Of a stretch of DNA of 64,000 bases, positions 25,658 to 34,694 are shown one piece after another. Numbering within the stretch: the first letter of the stretch is position 1; each line of letters opens with the position of its first letter. The notes under the pieces are model-generated. The model saw only the letters and a list, made by a program, of their open reading frames with translations, was not told the origin of the DNA and did not search any database. The DNA is from JACKAQ01 sp020634975 [NCBI: Calditrichia bacterium] (GTDB lineage Bacteria; Calditrichota; Calditrichia; RBG-13-44-9), in NCBI GenBank assembly GCA_020634975.1, contig JACKAQ010000001.1, forward strand, positions 1,302,001 to 1,366,000. Reading direction: 5' to 3'. The position numbers and the translations under genes were made by a program.

Positions 25658-25843
25658 TTAATGTCTATCCAGTTCTGGGTTCCGGAGATCGGAAGAACGA
25701 AAGCAACTTCCATTTTCACTGCCAATTGCACAAGCTCCGAAACGCTTACCCTGTTGGGTGGCTGATCGCGTGACGAAATAAAAGATCACTAATAATCCGA
25801 TTACAATTAGACTGGTGGTTAATGTTTGAATAAGGATGGTCAT
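25658..25843 (-). CDS. Small Cys-containing single-helix membrane protein heading the Rnf operon
   Basis: A 61-residue protein from an ATG preceded by GAGGAG. One helix (ILIQTLTTSLIVIGLLVIFY) is followed by a soluble tail with GKRFGACAIGSENGSC. Its size and helix-plus-Cys layout recall NqrM, the Fe delivery protein for Na+-NQR, but the cysteine spacing differs and I cannot assign it. It is the first gene of the Rnf-like operon and may mature the Fe-S centre of RnfA/RnfE or substitute for a missing subunit. Confidence 0.6.
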   Translation of the reverse strand: MTILIQTLTTSLIVIGLLVIFYFVTRSATQQGKRFGACAIGSENGSCFRSSDLRNPELDRH

Positions 25844-25880
25844 AGATGTCTCCTCTTTTTTTCGTTCTATGGAATTAATG

Positions 25881-25896
25881 AGCAACCCCTATACCA
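25881..25896 (-). promoter_or_regulatory. Sigma-54 promoter P3 of the Rnf operon
   Basis: TGGTATAGGGGTTGCT on the minus strand fits the sigma-54 consensus at both -24 and -12 with exact spacing. It is 38 bp upstream of the first gene of the Rnf-like operon. Confidence 0.75.
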
Positions 25897-25975
25897 TCAT
25901 TGTTGTAAATTTATAATCTAAATAAAAACAATATCTTAAACGATTTTCAAACTTTTTCAGGGAAAACAGGTTGGA

Positions 25976-26004
25976 GAATATTCTACAACCCCTGAAGAGT
26001 ATTC
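25976..26004. promoter_or_regulatory. Paired GAATATTC-type site (activator site C)
   Basis: GAATATTC at 25976-25983 and GAGTATTC at 25997-26004, 21 bp apart, 80-108 bp upstream of sigma-54 promoter P3. Read on the minus strand it contains TTGTAGAATATTCTCC, close to sites A and B. Confidence 0.65.
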
Positions 26005-26084
26005 TACGTAAGACAGCAGAAAACATCGGTTAATTTGAAACAGATGAATTCAATTCCGAATGATTGAGAAAAGAACAAAAAGAT

Positions 26085-26116
26085 TTGACTCCGGATTATG
26101 GTACGGAGTTTATATT
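26085..26116 (+). promoter_or_regulatory. MerR-type promoter and operator
   Basis: TTGACT (26085-26090) and TATATT (26111-26116) are separated by 20 bp, the overlong spacer typical of MerR-activated promoters. Between them lies the dyad ACTCCG-N10-CGGAGT (26088-26109). It lies 92 bp upstream of merR and reads into it and the mer genes. Confidence 0.8.
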
Positions 26117-26207
26117 TCGTTCCTGTAAAGAATTTATTATAATAAATTAATAATTTATGGAACCCCGTACTATACTCCGGGTCGTTATTCTTAGAAGTGA
26201 GGTAAAT

Positions 26208-26615
26208 ATGAAGCCTTTGACAGTGGGACAACTGGCCAAACGCGCCGGTGTAAATGTGGAAACGATCCGTTATTACGAACGCATTAGGATGATGCCCAAG
26301 CCGGAACGCAAGCCTTCCGGCTACCGGATGTACTCGGAAGAAGATTTTACCCAGCTGGCGTTCATCCGTCACGCCAAGGTGCTGGGGTTTACACTCAATG
26401 AAATCAAAGAATTGTTGGAGTTACGCGTGGATGCCAAAAGTAATTGCGAGGAAGTGCGGGCCCAAACGGAGGCAAAAATCCACGATATCGATCAGAAGAT
26501 TGTCTATTTGCAACGCATCCGCGAGGTGCTGACAAAGCTCGCGGATGCCTGTCATCATCGCAAAGATACCGGTGAGTGCCCGATTTTGGATGCGATTGAA
26601 AGCGAAGTGTTTTAA
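26208..26615 (+). CDS. merR: MerR-family mercury-responsive regulator
   Basis: A 135-residue MerR protein: winged helix (GQLAKRAGVNVETIRYYER), dimer helix, and three cysteines at positions 80, 115 and 124. Their spacing (35 and 9) equals that of the Hg(II)-binding Cys82, Cys117 and Cys126 of Tn501 MerR, so mercury is the probable effector. The ATG has GTGAGG upstream; longer starts have no binding site. It lies downstream of a promoter with a 20-bp spacer and ahead of the MerT-like gene. Confidence 0.92.
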   Translation: MKPLTVGQLAKRAGVNVETIRYYERIRMMPKPERKPSGYRMYSEEDFTQLAFIRHAKVLGFTLNEIKELLELRVDAKSNCEEVRAQTEAKIHDIDQKIVYLQRIREVLTKLADACHHRKDTGECPILDAIESEVF

Positions 26616-26739
26616 AATATTTCAGACAGGATCAATAGCGGAGTGTAAGCGTTTCCTTACATGATAAGCCACCCCTTCCCTGGGACAAGATTGACTGGAT
26701 CAATTGAAGACAAGAGTAAAAAGGTAAAAGGAATCATAA

Positions 26740-27243
26740 ATGAAAGCGATATGGAATAGAGAAAAGGCGGGGAAGTGGGGCATTTTTGGTGTGATTGTGG
26801 GCGCGATTGGCGCGTCGATTTGCTGCATCGGGCCGCTGGTGCTGCTGGCGCTGGGAATCGGGGGCTCCTGGGCAGGAAATCTCGCGGCCTTCGAGACCTA
26901 TCGCCCGATCTTTATGGGCATCACCTTTGTATTCCTGGGTTTTGCCTATTACCAAGTGTACAAAAAGCCCAAAACAGAAGAGTGCTGCGATACCGATGGG
27001 CAGTGCGCCACGCCGCAGCGTAAAAAATTCATGAAAACCACCTTGTGGATCGTTACGGTACTGTCGCTGGGGTTGGTTGCGTTTCCCTATCTCGCGCCGA
27101 GCCTGACAGCTGCCGTTCAAAACGCGCCGCCGCCGTCTATATCCCCCCAGAAAGTGGTGCTCACGGTACATAGCATGACCTGTGGCGGCTGCGCATTGAC
27201 TGTACAGCAAAGCTTGGTCAAAGTCGATGGTGTGTGTAATTAA
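26740..27243 (+). CDS. merT: MerT-MerP fusion mercury transporter, frameshifted in MerP domain
   Basis: A MerT-like inner membrane protein with three helices and the vicinal Cys pair in GASICCIGPLVLL. A cytosolic loop with ECCDTDGQC follows, then a C-terminal HMA domain beginning MTCGGCALTVQQSLVKVDGV. The frame stops at 27243, but the rest of the HMA domain (NAEVRFNPPKALILYDPVKV, ending SELKEK) continues in the +1 frame to 27367. The shift lies in a GTGTGTGT tract, so loss of one TG unit is the simplest cause. The visible product keeps the mercury-binding Cys pairs but only about half of the MerP fold. Confidence 0.85.
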   Translation: MKAIWNREKAGKWGIFGVIVGAIGASICCIGPLVLLALGIGGSWAGNLAAFETYRPIFMGITFVFLGFAYYQVYKKPKTEECCDTDGQCATPQRKKFMKTTLWIVTVLSLGLVAFPYLAPSLTAAVQNAPPPSISPQKVVLTVHSMTCGGCALTVQQSLVKVDGVCN

Positions 27244-27388
27244 TGCGGAGGTGAGATTTAATCCACCAAAAGCGTTAATTTTGTACGATCCGGTCAAAGT
27301 GAGTGTTGATGATTTGACTGCGGCTACGGCGAATATCGGATATCCGTCGGAGTTAAAAGAAAAGTGAAAAACAAAGTTAGGAGAAGAC

Positions 27389-27697
27389 GTGAAAAAAATC
27401 GAGTTTCTCTATTTCGAGAATTGCCCCTCTTATATAGCAACACTGGAGAATTTAAAAACTGTCTTGGAAGAAGAAAATATCGATGTGGATTTGGAATTGG
27501 TCAATGTTGATTCGCCGGAGAAAGCGTTTGAAGTGGGCTTTTTCGGCTCTCCATCGATCCGGATTGATGGTGTCGATTTGGAAGGGCGCAACGGTAAGCC
27601 CAGTTTTTCTTGCCGTATTTATTCTATCGACGACATTATAACAGGCATACCGACGAAACGGTTTATCAGGGAACAGCTTTTTTTCAAAATCATCTAA
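27389..27697 (+). CDS. Thioredoxin-like small protein of mer operons
   Basis: A 102-residue cytosolic protein with a thioredoxin-like fold: first strand and redox region IEFLYFENCPSYIATLENLK, the cis-Pro loop FGSPSIRIDGVD and a conserved SCRIYSIDD. The family is often annotated as a DF-type seleno/thioredoxin protein near mercury and arsenic genes. Only one Cys sits at the active site (NCPS), so a classical disulfide exchange is unlikely without Cys from the later segment. The GTG start has AGGAG upstream. No merA is in the window. Confidence 0.75.
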   Translation: MKKIEFLYFENCPSYIATLENLKTVLEEENIDVDLELVNVDSPEKAFEVGFFGSPSIRIDGVDLEGRNGKPSFSCRIYSIDDIITGIPTKRFIREQLFFKII

Positions 27698-27987
27698 AAT
27701 TATCAAAAGCAAAGCAAGATGATGAACTTCCCCCAGTTTTTAAAATAGCCTCTGGAATCCGCCGTTCTGATAATTGCACACTATGAACAAATTAAGTTAA
27801 TGTTTTTCTATAAATAAAAATATATGCTTAAATAATCGAAAATCTTCAAAAGATATATGCGAATGCTGGTTTTCAAAACATTGAAAAATAATGCCTTGAC
27901 TTTTAAAAATGGTACACCCAAATTTCATACTAATTTTTTTTTTACCGATTCGATGATAAATAATTTGTAAACCGATTTTTAGAGTCA
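27698..27987. other. AT-rich gap before the czc operon
   Basis: No convincing gene or RNA was seen. A TTGACT lies at about 27896, but no well-spaced -10 partner is clear. The segment probably holds the promoter for the czc genes. Confidence 0.3.
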
Positions 27988-28458
27988 ATGAAAAAATTAT
28001 TACGATATAAAAAACTTAAACACACTCTAAGCCTTTTTTTTACCTGCATTTTTGCGCTTCATTTTCTCATGCTGCACGGCGGATTATCAGGATATGTGCT
28101 TTGTATCGGCACTGATGGCCATATCGCGGTTGAATCCAGCCGTGATCAAGCCAAATGTAACGATCCCGAATCATTGCCTTCTCATACGGAAACGGGTGCT
28201 TCGATCATTTTCTCCGGCGCTTTCGCTGCGGAACACTGCGGCCCCTGCTTTGATGTGACACTCCATTCCGAGTGTGAGTATAAGGCCCCAAATCAACAGA
28301 ACAAATCCACTTTACAAGCACTTTTAATCTTGGTAAATGGCCAGCATTCTTACCAATTCAGCACTGTTGAGGACTTTTTCCAAAACCCTGCCTTTGAACA
28401 CAAAAACATAAGCAATCCCTCACTTAATATACTTCACTCTATAGTTCTACTGATTTAA
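27988..28458 (+). CDS. Uncharacterised Cys-rich exported protein upstream of czcCBA
   Basis: A 156-residue protein with an N-terminal helix or signal (SLFFTCIFALHFLMLHGG), then YVLCIGTDGHIAVE, an acidic central part with CNDPESLPSH, and AEHCGPCFDVTLHSEC, a CxxC followed by a further Cys. I do not recognise a named domain. It directly precedes czcC on the same strand, so a role in sensing or binding the pump's metal in the periplasm is possible but unproven. Confidence 0.6.
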   Translation: MKKLLRYKKLKHTLSLFFTCIFALHFLMLHGGLSGYVLCIGTDGHIAVESSRDQAKCNDPESLPSHTETGASIIFSGAFAAEHCGPCFDVTLHSECEYKAPNQQNKSTLQALLILVNGQHSYQFSTVEDFFQNPAFEHKNISNPSLNILHSIVLLI

Positions 28459-28574
28459 ACCCTCTGCAACATTTTTTTGCCAATGAAAGCGACGAGGCTT
28501 GTCTTCGTGCGTTTCCATTGTCTTTGTACCAAATGATCTAAGTCGAACATAATTTGTTACTTGCAGAGGTAAAC

Positions 28575-29939
28575 ATGATTTGGAAACATCTCCATCTATA
28601 TGGACTGATCTTACTATTTTTGATTTCCGGGTGCGCGGCCCATCGAACCAACGCCCGGCTGCCGGAGCCGCGGCCGCTGACAGCGGATTATAATCGATAT
28701 CTTCCCCCATCGCCGCAGGAGACAGCCGATACCGCTTCCTATTTGCAGGAAAACCCGGCGGGCGTTATTACCCTGCGGCAGGCGCTTTCACTGGCGCTTT
28801 TGCAAAACCCGGCGCTGGCGTCTTTTTCTTATGAAATTCGCGCAGCAGAGGCACGGGCGCTGCAAGCCAGTCTTTACCCAAATCCGGAACTGGGAATTGA
28901 ACTGGGAAATTTTGCCGGCAGCGGGGCATTCAGCGGAAGCGGTGAATTGGAAACCACCCTGTCTTTAGGGCAATCAATTTTATTAGGCGGCAAACGGGGT
29001 AAGGCAGTGCGGGCCGCAGCCCTGGAAAGCGACCTGGCTGCCTGGGGTTACGAAAGCGCCCGGTTGGATGTATTTACGGAAGTGCGCCGGGCATTTGTTG
29101 AAGTTCTTTCTGACCAACAGCGCGTGAAGCTGAATGAAGAACTGGCGCAGTTGGCCGAACAACTCCTGCAAACCATCAGCGAACGAGTGAAGGCTGGAAA
29201 AGTATCCCCCGCTGAGTTGTCGCGGGCGCGGGTGCGCTTATCCACACAGCAGATGGAACTGGAGCGCGCCCGCCGGGAATTAGACGCTGCACGGACACGG
29301 CTGGTCGCAGTCTGGGGAAGCCGAAACGCTGGATTCATGCGGGCTGCAGGTTTATTGGATACACTCTATTCCATCCCGCCGCAGGAAAAACTAACACCAC
29401 TGCTCCTGCAAAATCCCGATTTAGCCCGATTTGCCACGGAACTGGAACAGCGCCAGGCGGTCGTCGCTTTGGAAGACGCCCTGCGCATTCCCGATCCAAC
29501 TATCAGCGGTGGGGTACGGCGCTTAAACGGAAGCGATGATAACGCCGTTGTTGCCGGGATATCCATTCCCCTGCCTTTTTCCAACCGCAATCAGGGCGCC
29601 CGGCAGGAAGCGCGAGTTCGTTTATTGCAGACCTTGCGGGAAAAACAGGCCGTAGAAGTGCAGCTTAACGCAGCGCTATCGCAGGCCTACAGCAGTCTGC
29701 AAAATGTGTTTAACGAAGCGACAACCCTGCGCGATCAAATTTTACCGGAAGCGCAAAAGGCGTTTGACACCATCAACAATGGTTATTTGCAAGGGCGATT
29801 TAATTTTCTGGATGTGCTGGACGCCCAGCGCACCCTCTTTGAAGCCCGCGGCCAATACCTGCGCGCCCTGGCAGATTTTCATACTGTCACGGCAGAAATC
29901 GAACGTTTAATCGCTCAAGAAATCAACACTATAAAATAA
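28575..29939 (+). CDS. czcC: TolC-family outer membrane efflux lipoprotein (CzcC-like)
   Basis: A 454-residue outer membrane channel from an ATG with GAGG upstream. Lipoprotein signal LLFLISGC gives lipidation at Cys16. The two helical repeats of the outer membrane efflux family are visible (LRQALSLALLQNPALAS and RFNFLDVLDAQRTLFEARGQ near the end). It forms the outer channel of the RND pump with the next two genes. The operon order C-B-A is the classic czc/cus arrangement. Confidence 0.92.
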   Translation: MIWKHLHLYGLILLFLISGCAAHRTNARLPEPRPLTADYNRYLPPSPQETADTASYLQENPAGVITLRQALSLALLQNPALASFSYEIRAAEARALQASLYPNPELGIELGNFAGSGAFSGSGELETTLSLGQSILLGGKRGKAVRAAALESDLAAWGYESARLDVFTEVRRAFVEVLSDQQRVKLNEELAQLAEQLLQTISERVKAGKVSPAELSRARVRLSTQQMELERARRELDAARTRLVAVWGSRNAGFMRAAGLLDTLYSIPPQEKLTPLLLQNPDLARFATELEQRQAVVALEDALRIPDPTISGGVRRLNGSDDNAVVAGISIPLPFSNRNQGARQEARVRLLQTLREKQAVEVQLNAALSQAYSSLQNVFNEATTLRDQILPEAQKAFDTINNGYLQGRFNFLDVLDAQRTLFEARGQYLRALADFHTVTAEIERLIAQEINTIK

Positions 29940-30040
29940 CGAAAGCAATCCCGATAAAATCACTCCCATCCGGGGAGTAAATCGGATGAAATCACAAATG
30001 ATTTCAAAAGTGAAATCTTATAACGCAAAGGTAAAGTATC

Positions 30041-31057
30041 ATGAATGGAAGTAATAAATTAATCATCGCTCTTACGCTGATCCTGGGGGTGGTTGTGGGG
30101 ATGATTGTGCAGGAGTTTGTTTTTTCGGCAAATGACAGCCATTCGCCAGGCAGTGTGGAAAGCGGTGAGGAGCATAGCGGACATAATGAAGCCGGCGGAG
30201 ATGCGGAAAACGACGAGGAAAACGGGCATGGCGAAGAAATTGCACGCCTGAGTAATGAAGAACTGCAGGAATTTGGGATCGAACTGGCCACCGCCGGGGA
30301 AGGCCAAATTCAATTGCATATCGACTTGACCGGTGAAATCAAAATCGATCCCGACCGGCTGGCGCACATTACCCCGCGCTTTTCCGGTATCGTTAAAACG
30401 GTGCATAAAAAGATTGGTGATAAAGTCAAAAAAGGTGAAGTGTTGGCTGTTATCGAAAGCAACGAAAGCCTGGCGCCTTATGAAGTTACTTCGCTTATTG
30501 ACGGCACGGTGATCGAAATGCACCTTACCAAAGGCGAAGTGATTAGCGATGCCAGCCATGACATTGTGGTTGCTGACCTCAGCTATGTGTGGGCGGATTT
30601 AAACGTATATCAAAAAGACCTGCCGTTTATCGGAACCGGCCAAATGGCGGTCATCTCCGGGGGTGTGAAAATGCCGGATGCGCAGGGCAAAATTTCCTAC
30701 ATCAGCCCGGTAGTGGATGAGGCAACTCGTACAGCCATTGCCCGGGTGGTAGTGCCCAACCACAATGGTCACTGGCGTCCCGGTTTGTTCGTTAACGGGC
30801 GGATAGTGACTGAATCGGTAACCGCATCCACGGTAGTGCCGAAAACCGCATTGGAAACCTATGAAGACCAGACTGTGATTTTCGTGAAAACCGCGGACGG
30901 TTTTAAACCACAGCCGGTGACTATTGGGCGCAGCAACCTTGCCAATGTGGAGATTCTGTCCGGGTTGAAACCGGGAGTGATGTATGTTGCCAAAGGTGGG
31001 TTCACGCTGAAAGCTGAACTGCAAAAGGAATCCTTCGGCGGCGGCCACGGGCATTAA
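30041..31057 (+). CDS. czcB: RND periplasmic adaptor (CzcB-like)
   Basis: A 338-residue membrane fusion protein. An N-terminal anchor helix is followed by a His/Glu-rich segment (HSGHNEAGGDAENDEENGHG) that could bind metal. Then come the barrel-sandwich lipoyl motif GIVKTVHKKIGDKVKKGEVL and the conserved beta-barrel YISPVVDEATRTAIARVVV, ending in GGGHGH. It links CzcC to CzcA. The gene lies 25 bp upstream of the pump gene. Confidence 0.93.
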   Translation: MNGSNKLIIALTLILGVVVGMIVQEFVFSANDSHSPGSVESGEEHSGHNEAGGDAENDEENGHGEEIARLSNEELQEFGIELATAGEGQIQLHIDLTGEIKIDPDRLAHITPRFSGIVKTVHKKIGDKVKKGEVLAVIESNESLAPYEVTSLIDGTVIEMHLTKGEVISDASHDIVVADLSYVWADLNVYQKDLPFIGTGQMAVISGGVKMPDAQGKISYISPVVDEATRTAIARVVVPNHNGHWRPGLFVNGRIVTESVTASTVVPKTALETYEDQTVIFVKTADGFKPQPVTIGRSNLANVEILSGLKPGVMYVAKGGFTLKAELQKESFGGGHGH

Positions 31058-31082
31058 AAACACTTAAAAAAAAGGTAAGGCA

Positions 31083-34000
31083 ATGAACAAGACCATAGAT
31101 TTTGTTTTGAAAAACCGCCTACTGATGATCGTGCTGGCTGCGCTGATTATCGCCGGCGGCTATTACAGCTATCAAAAGTTGCCGATAGACGCATTCCCGG
31201 ATGTCTCCCCCAACCTGGTGCAGGTCTTTACAGTTACCGAAGGGCTGGCCCCGGAAGAGGTGGAAAAATACGTGACCTACCCGGTGGAAGTGGCCATGAA
31301 CGGGCTACCGAATTTGAAAAATATCCGTTCAATATCCAACTTCGGTCTCTCGGTGGTGAACGTTTATTTTGACGACGGCACCGAAATTTACTTTTCCCGT
31401 CAACTGGTGAACGAGCGCTTGCAGGAGGCGCGGGAGCAGATTCCCGCAGGCTTCGGTGATCCGGTGATGGGACCGATCTCCACCGGAATGGGGTTGGTGC
31501 TCTTTTATTATTTAGAGGACACCACCGGCCAATATTCGCTGCAAGAGCTGCGCACCATTCAGGACTGGCTGATCAAATTCCAGTTGCAGACCGTTCCCGG
31601 CGTCACGGAAGTGCTGGGCATCGGCGGTTGGGAAAAGCAGTATCACACCGTTTTAGACCCCAACGCTCTGCTGCGCTATGACGTCACCGTAAATGAGATC
31701 ATTGATAAAATAAAAGCCAACAACCTGAACGTGGGCGCCCAGTTTATTGAGAAAAACGCTGAAGAATTCATTGTGCGCTCGGTTGGGCTGGCTTCCACTA
31801 TCGAAGATATGGAAAATATTGTCGTTAAGGCGGAAGATGGCATCCCGGTTTATTTGAAAGAATTAGCCGATATCCGTACCGGGGGCGCCATCCGGCGGGG
31901 CGTGCAGACCCGCAACGGCATCAGCGAAGTGGTTTCCGGGATGGTGATCAAACTGTTCGGTAGCAATTCTTCCACGGTCATTGGGCGGGTGGAGGACAAA
32001 ATGGCGGAAATCAACAATATTCTGCCGGAAGGGATCCGAATTGTGCCCTACTACGAGCAGAAAACCCTGGTGGAAGCCTGCGTGAACACAGTTACCGACG
32101 CCTTGCTGCAGGGTATCTTGCTGGTAGCTTTGGTTCTGTTGGTGTTTATGGGATCATTCCGCCCCAGCCTGGTGGTGGCGCTTTCAATTCCCTTTTCCAT
32201 CCTTTTCGCCATGATCGGTATGTATTATTTTGACATTTCTGCCAACCTCATGTCATTCGGTGGGCTGGCCATTGCTATCGGGATGATGGTTGACGGCACC
32301 ATTGTGATGGTGGAAAATGTCGATCGCATGCTACGAGAATCGAGTCCCAATGAACCGCGTATCCATGTCGTGGCGCGTGCCTGCAAAGAGGTGGTACAGC
32401 CGATCCTGTTTGCTATTTTCATTATCATTGTGGTCTTCCTGCCCTTATTTACCCTGCAAGGGGTGGAGGGAAAAACCTTTCAACCGCTGGCGTATGCAGT
32501 GGCGCTTGCCATGTTCGGTTCTTTGATATTTGCGGTGCTATTAGCGCCGGTGTTATCAGACATTTTCATGCGCCGTCCCCAAAAACAACAAAGCGACGGC
32601 GAATCCAATGAAATTTTTTTGGTTCGCTGTTTGATGAAAATTTACCGCCCGGTGGTGACTTTTTTCGTCAAACGGCGCTCCCTGGCCATCGTTTTAGCAA
32701 CAATATTAATGATCATCGGTCTGGCCATATTTCCGCGATTAGGCTCCGAATTTACCCCTACCTTGCAGGAAGGCACCATCGTAATGCGCCTGACCATGGC
32801 GCCCTCTATTTCACTCACTGAGAGCACCCGCATTACCCAGATTGCCGAGCGTCGCCTGATGAAAATTCCGGAAGTCACCGGTGCAGTCACCCGCATCGGG
32901 CGGGGGGAAGTGGGCGCGCATACCGATCCCATCAACAGCGCGGAAATGTACGTGCTGCTGAAACCGAAGGAAGAATGGCGCAGCGCGGAAACCCAGCAGG
33001 AACTGGAAGAAGTGATCCGTGAACGGGTTGCTGAAATTCCCGGGGTGCTGGTCAACTTTACCCAGCCGATCCAGATGACGGTGGATGAATTATTAGAAGG
33101 GGTGCGGGCGGAACTGGCCATCAAGCTGTTTGGCGATGATCTGGATGTGTTGAAGCAAGAGGCCGATGAAATTGTAGCGGTTATCAGCCGGGTGCGCGGC
33201 GCGGCAGACGTTCAGGCTGACCAGGTCAGCGGCACGCCGCAGTTGCTCATCAAAGTGGACCGCCACGCCATCGCTCGCTACGGGATCAACATCTCCGACG
33301 TTCAGCAAGTGATCCGGGCAGCGGTCGGCGGGGAAACTGCCGGGCAGATTTTTGAAGGCATCCGCCGCTTTGATGTACTGGTGCGCTTTGCGGAGGACTT
33401 TCGCAACACACCGGAAGCGATCGAAGAGATATTGATCTCTGCCCCGAACGGAACAAAAGTGCCCCTGGCGCAACTGGCGACTGTGGAAGAGATTGTCGGC
33501 CCGCGGCAGATCACCCGTGAAAACAACAGCCGATTTATTACCATCCAGTGTAATGTCATTGGCGTGATATCGGCTCCTTCGTCGAGGAAGGCCCAAAAAG
33601 CCATCAGCGAAAATGTTCAACTACCGCCCGGCTACCTGGTAACCTGGGGCGGACAGTTCCGCTTGCAGCAGGAAGCCAATAAACGCCTGGCGGTGGTCAT
33701 TCCGATTACATTGTTGATCATCTTTTGCTGTTATTCTCCAGCTTTAACTCCCTCAAAAATACCTTTTTGATTTTGCTGAACATTCCCCTGGCGCTGGTTG
33801 GCGGGGTAGTGGGATTATGGCTGACCGGTCAGAATCTCTCCGTGCCCTCCTCAGTGGGATTCATTGCCCTGTTCGGCATTGCCCTGGAAAACGGAATGGT
33901 GCTGGTAACTTACCTGAACCAACTTCTGAAAGATGGGGTAAAAATGGATGAGGCATCCATTCATGGCGCACTGCTGCGATTGCGCCCGGTGCTGATGACA

Positions 34001-34195
34001 GCCATTACCACTGCTTTGGGATTGATTCCCCTGTTGCTTTCCAGCGGCACCGGCAGTGAGGTGCAGCGACCGCTGGCGACGGTGGTGATCGGGGGATTAG
34101 TGACTTCCACTATCCTCACGCTGCTGGTCATTCCGGCAATTTACAATTGGTTTGCGGTGGAGGTTGCACCGGAACGAGCAGCTTTGAATCAGTAA
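31083..34195 (+). pseudogene. czcA: Heavy-metal RND pump (CzcA-like) with one frameshift
   Basis: The protein begins MNKTIDFVLKNRLLMIVLAA and has the HME-RND relay segment AIAIGMMVDGTIVMVENVDR, unlike the CusA-type signature of the second pump at 59675. At 33723-33726 a T4 run breaks the frame. With one more T the sequence continues FLLLFSSFNSLKNTFLILL and runs to 34195 (LTLLVIPAIYNWFAVE), giving about 1,037 residues, the usual family length. The unshifted product of 895 residues would lack the last four helices. The motif suggests Zn, Cd or Co rather than Cu, but this is inference. It may be functional if the shift is a sequencing error. Confidence 0.9.
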
Positions 34196-34272
34196 CCTGC
34201 TTTAGTTTGCAGGGAGGGCATAACACCTCCCTGCATCAATTTTACAATCCCAATAGTAAAAGGAAAAATAAG

Positions 34273-34605
34273 ATGAAACAGATTATCGCTTACATAAAAC
34301 CACACAAATTAAGCCCGGTGACAATGGCGCTGCACAAAATTGAAGGTTTAACTGGAATGAGTGTGAATGATGTTCGCGGATTTGGGCGCGGCAGGGGCAA
34401 CCCTTCAATCAAGGAGCAACTGTATGATTTTGTGCCACATGTGAAGATTGAAATCGTTTGCCTCGACGTATTGGTGAATGAAATCGTTGATGCCATTCAA
34501 AAGAACGCCCACACCGGATTGCGGGGCGACGGCAAAATCTATGTGGCGGAAGTGCTGGATGCTGTACGCATCAGCAGCGATAAACGGGGCGAGGAAGCGG
34601 TATGA
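34273..34605 (+). CDS. PII-family protein linked to metal efflux
   Basis: A 110-residue PII-fold protein (KQIIAYIKPHKLSPVTMALH at the start, TGLRGDGKIYVAEVLDAVRI at the end). The C-terminal B-loop GxxGDGKIYV is as in GlnB/GlnK, but the T-loop is replaced by FGRGRGNPSIKEQLYDFVPH and lacks the uridylylated Tyr context. It fits the group of PII-like proteins found beside heavy-metal RND pumps. It follows czcA and precedes zntA, so it may sense nucleotide or metal state for the transporters. Confidence 0.88.
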   Translation: MKQIIAYIKPHKLSPVTMALHKIEGLTGMSVNDVRGFGRGRGNPSIKEQLYDFVPHVKIEIVCLDVLVNEIVDAIQKNAHTGLRGDGKIYVAEVLDAVRISSDKRGEEAV

Positions 34606-34694
34606 TTCAGAAGCAGACGCAGCTTCTTCAATAGCGAGCCACCTTCCCGAGAATTTAAAAATAAATCAGCAGTTATAAATTGGAAAGTGAAGTC

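Noticed and set aside
27797-27988. A 63-codon minus-strand frame between mer and czc
   Set aside because: Low-complexity AT-rich sequence without ribosome binding site or homology; likely promoter spacer.
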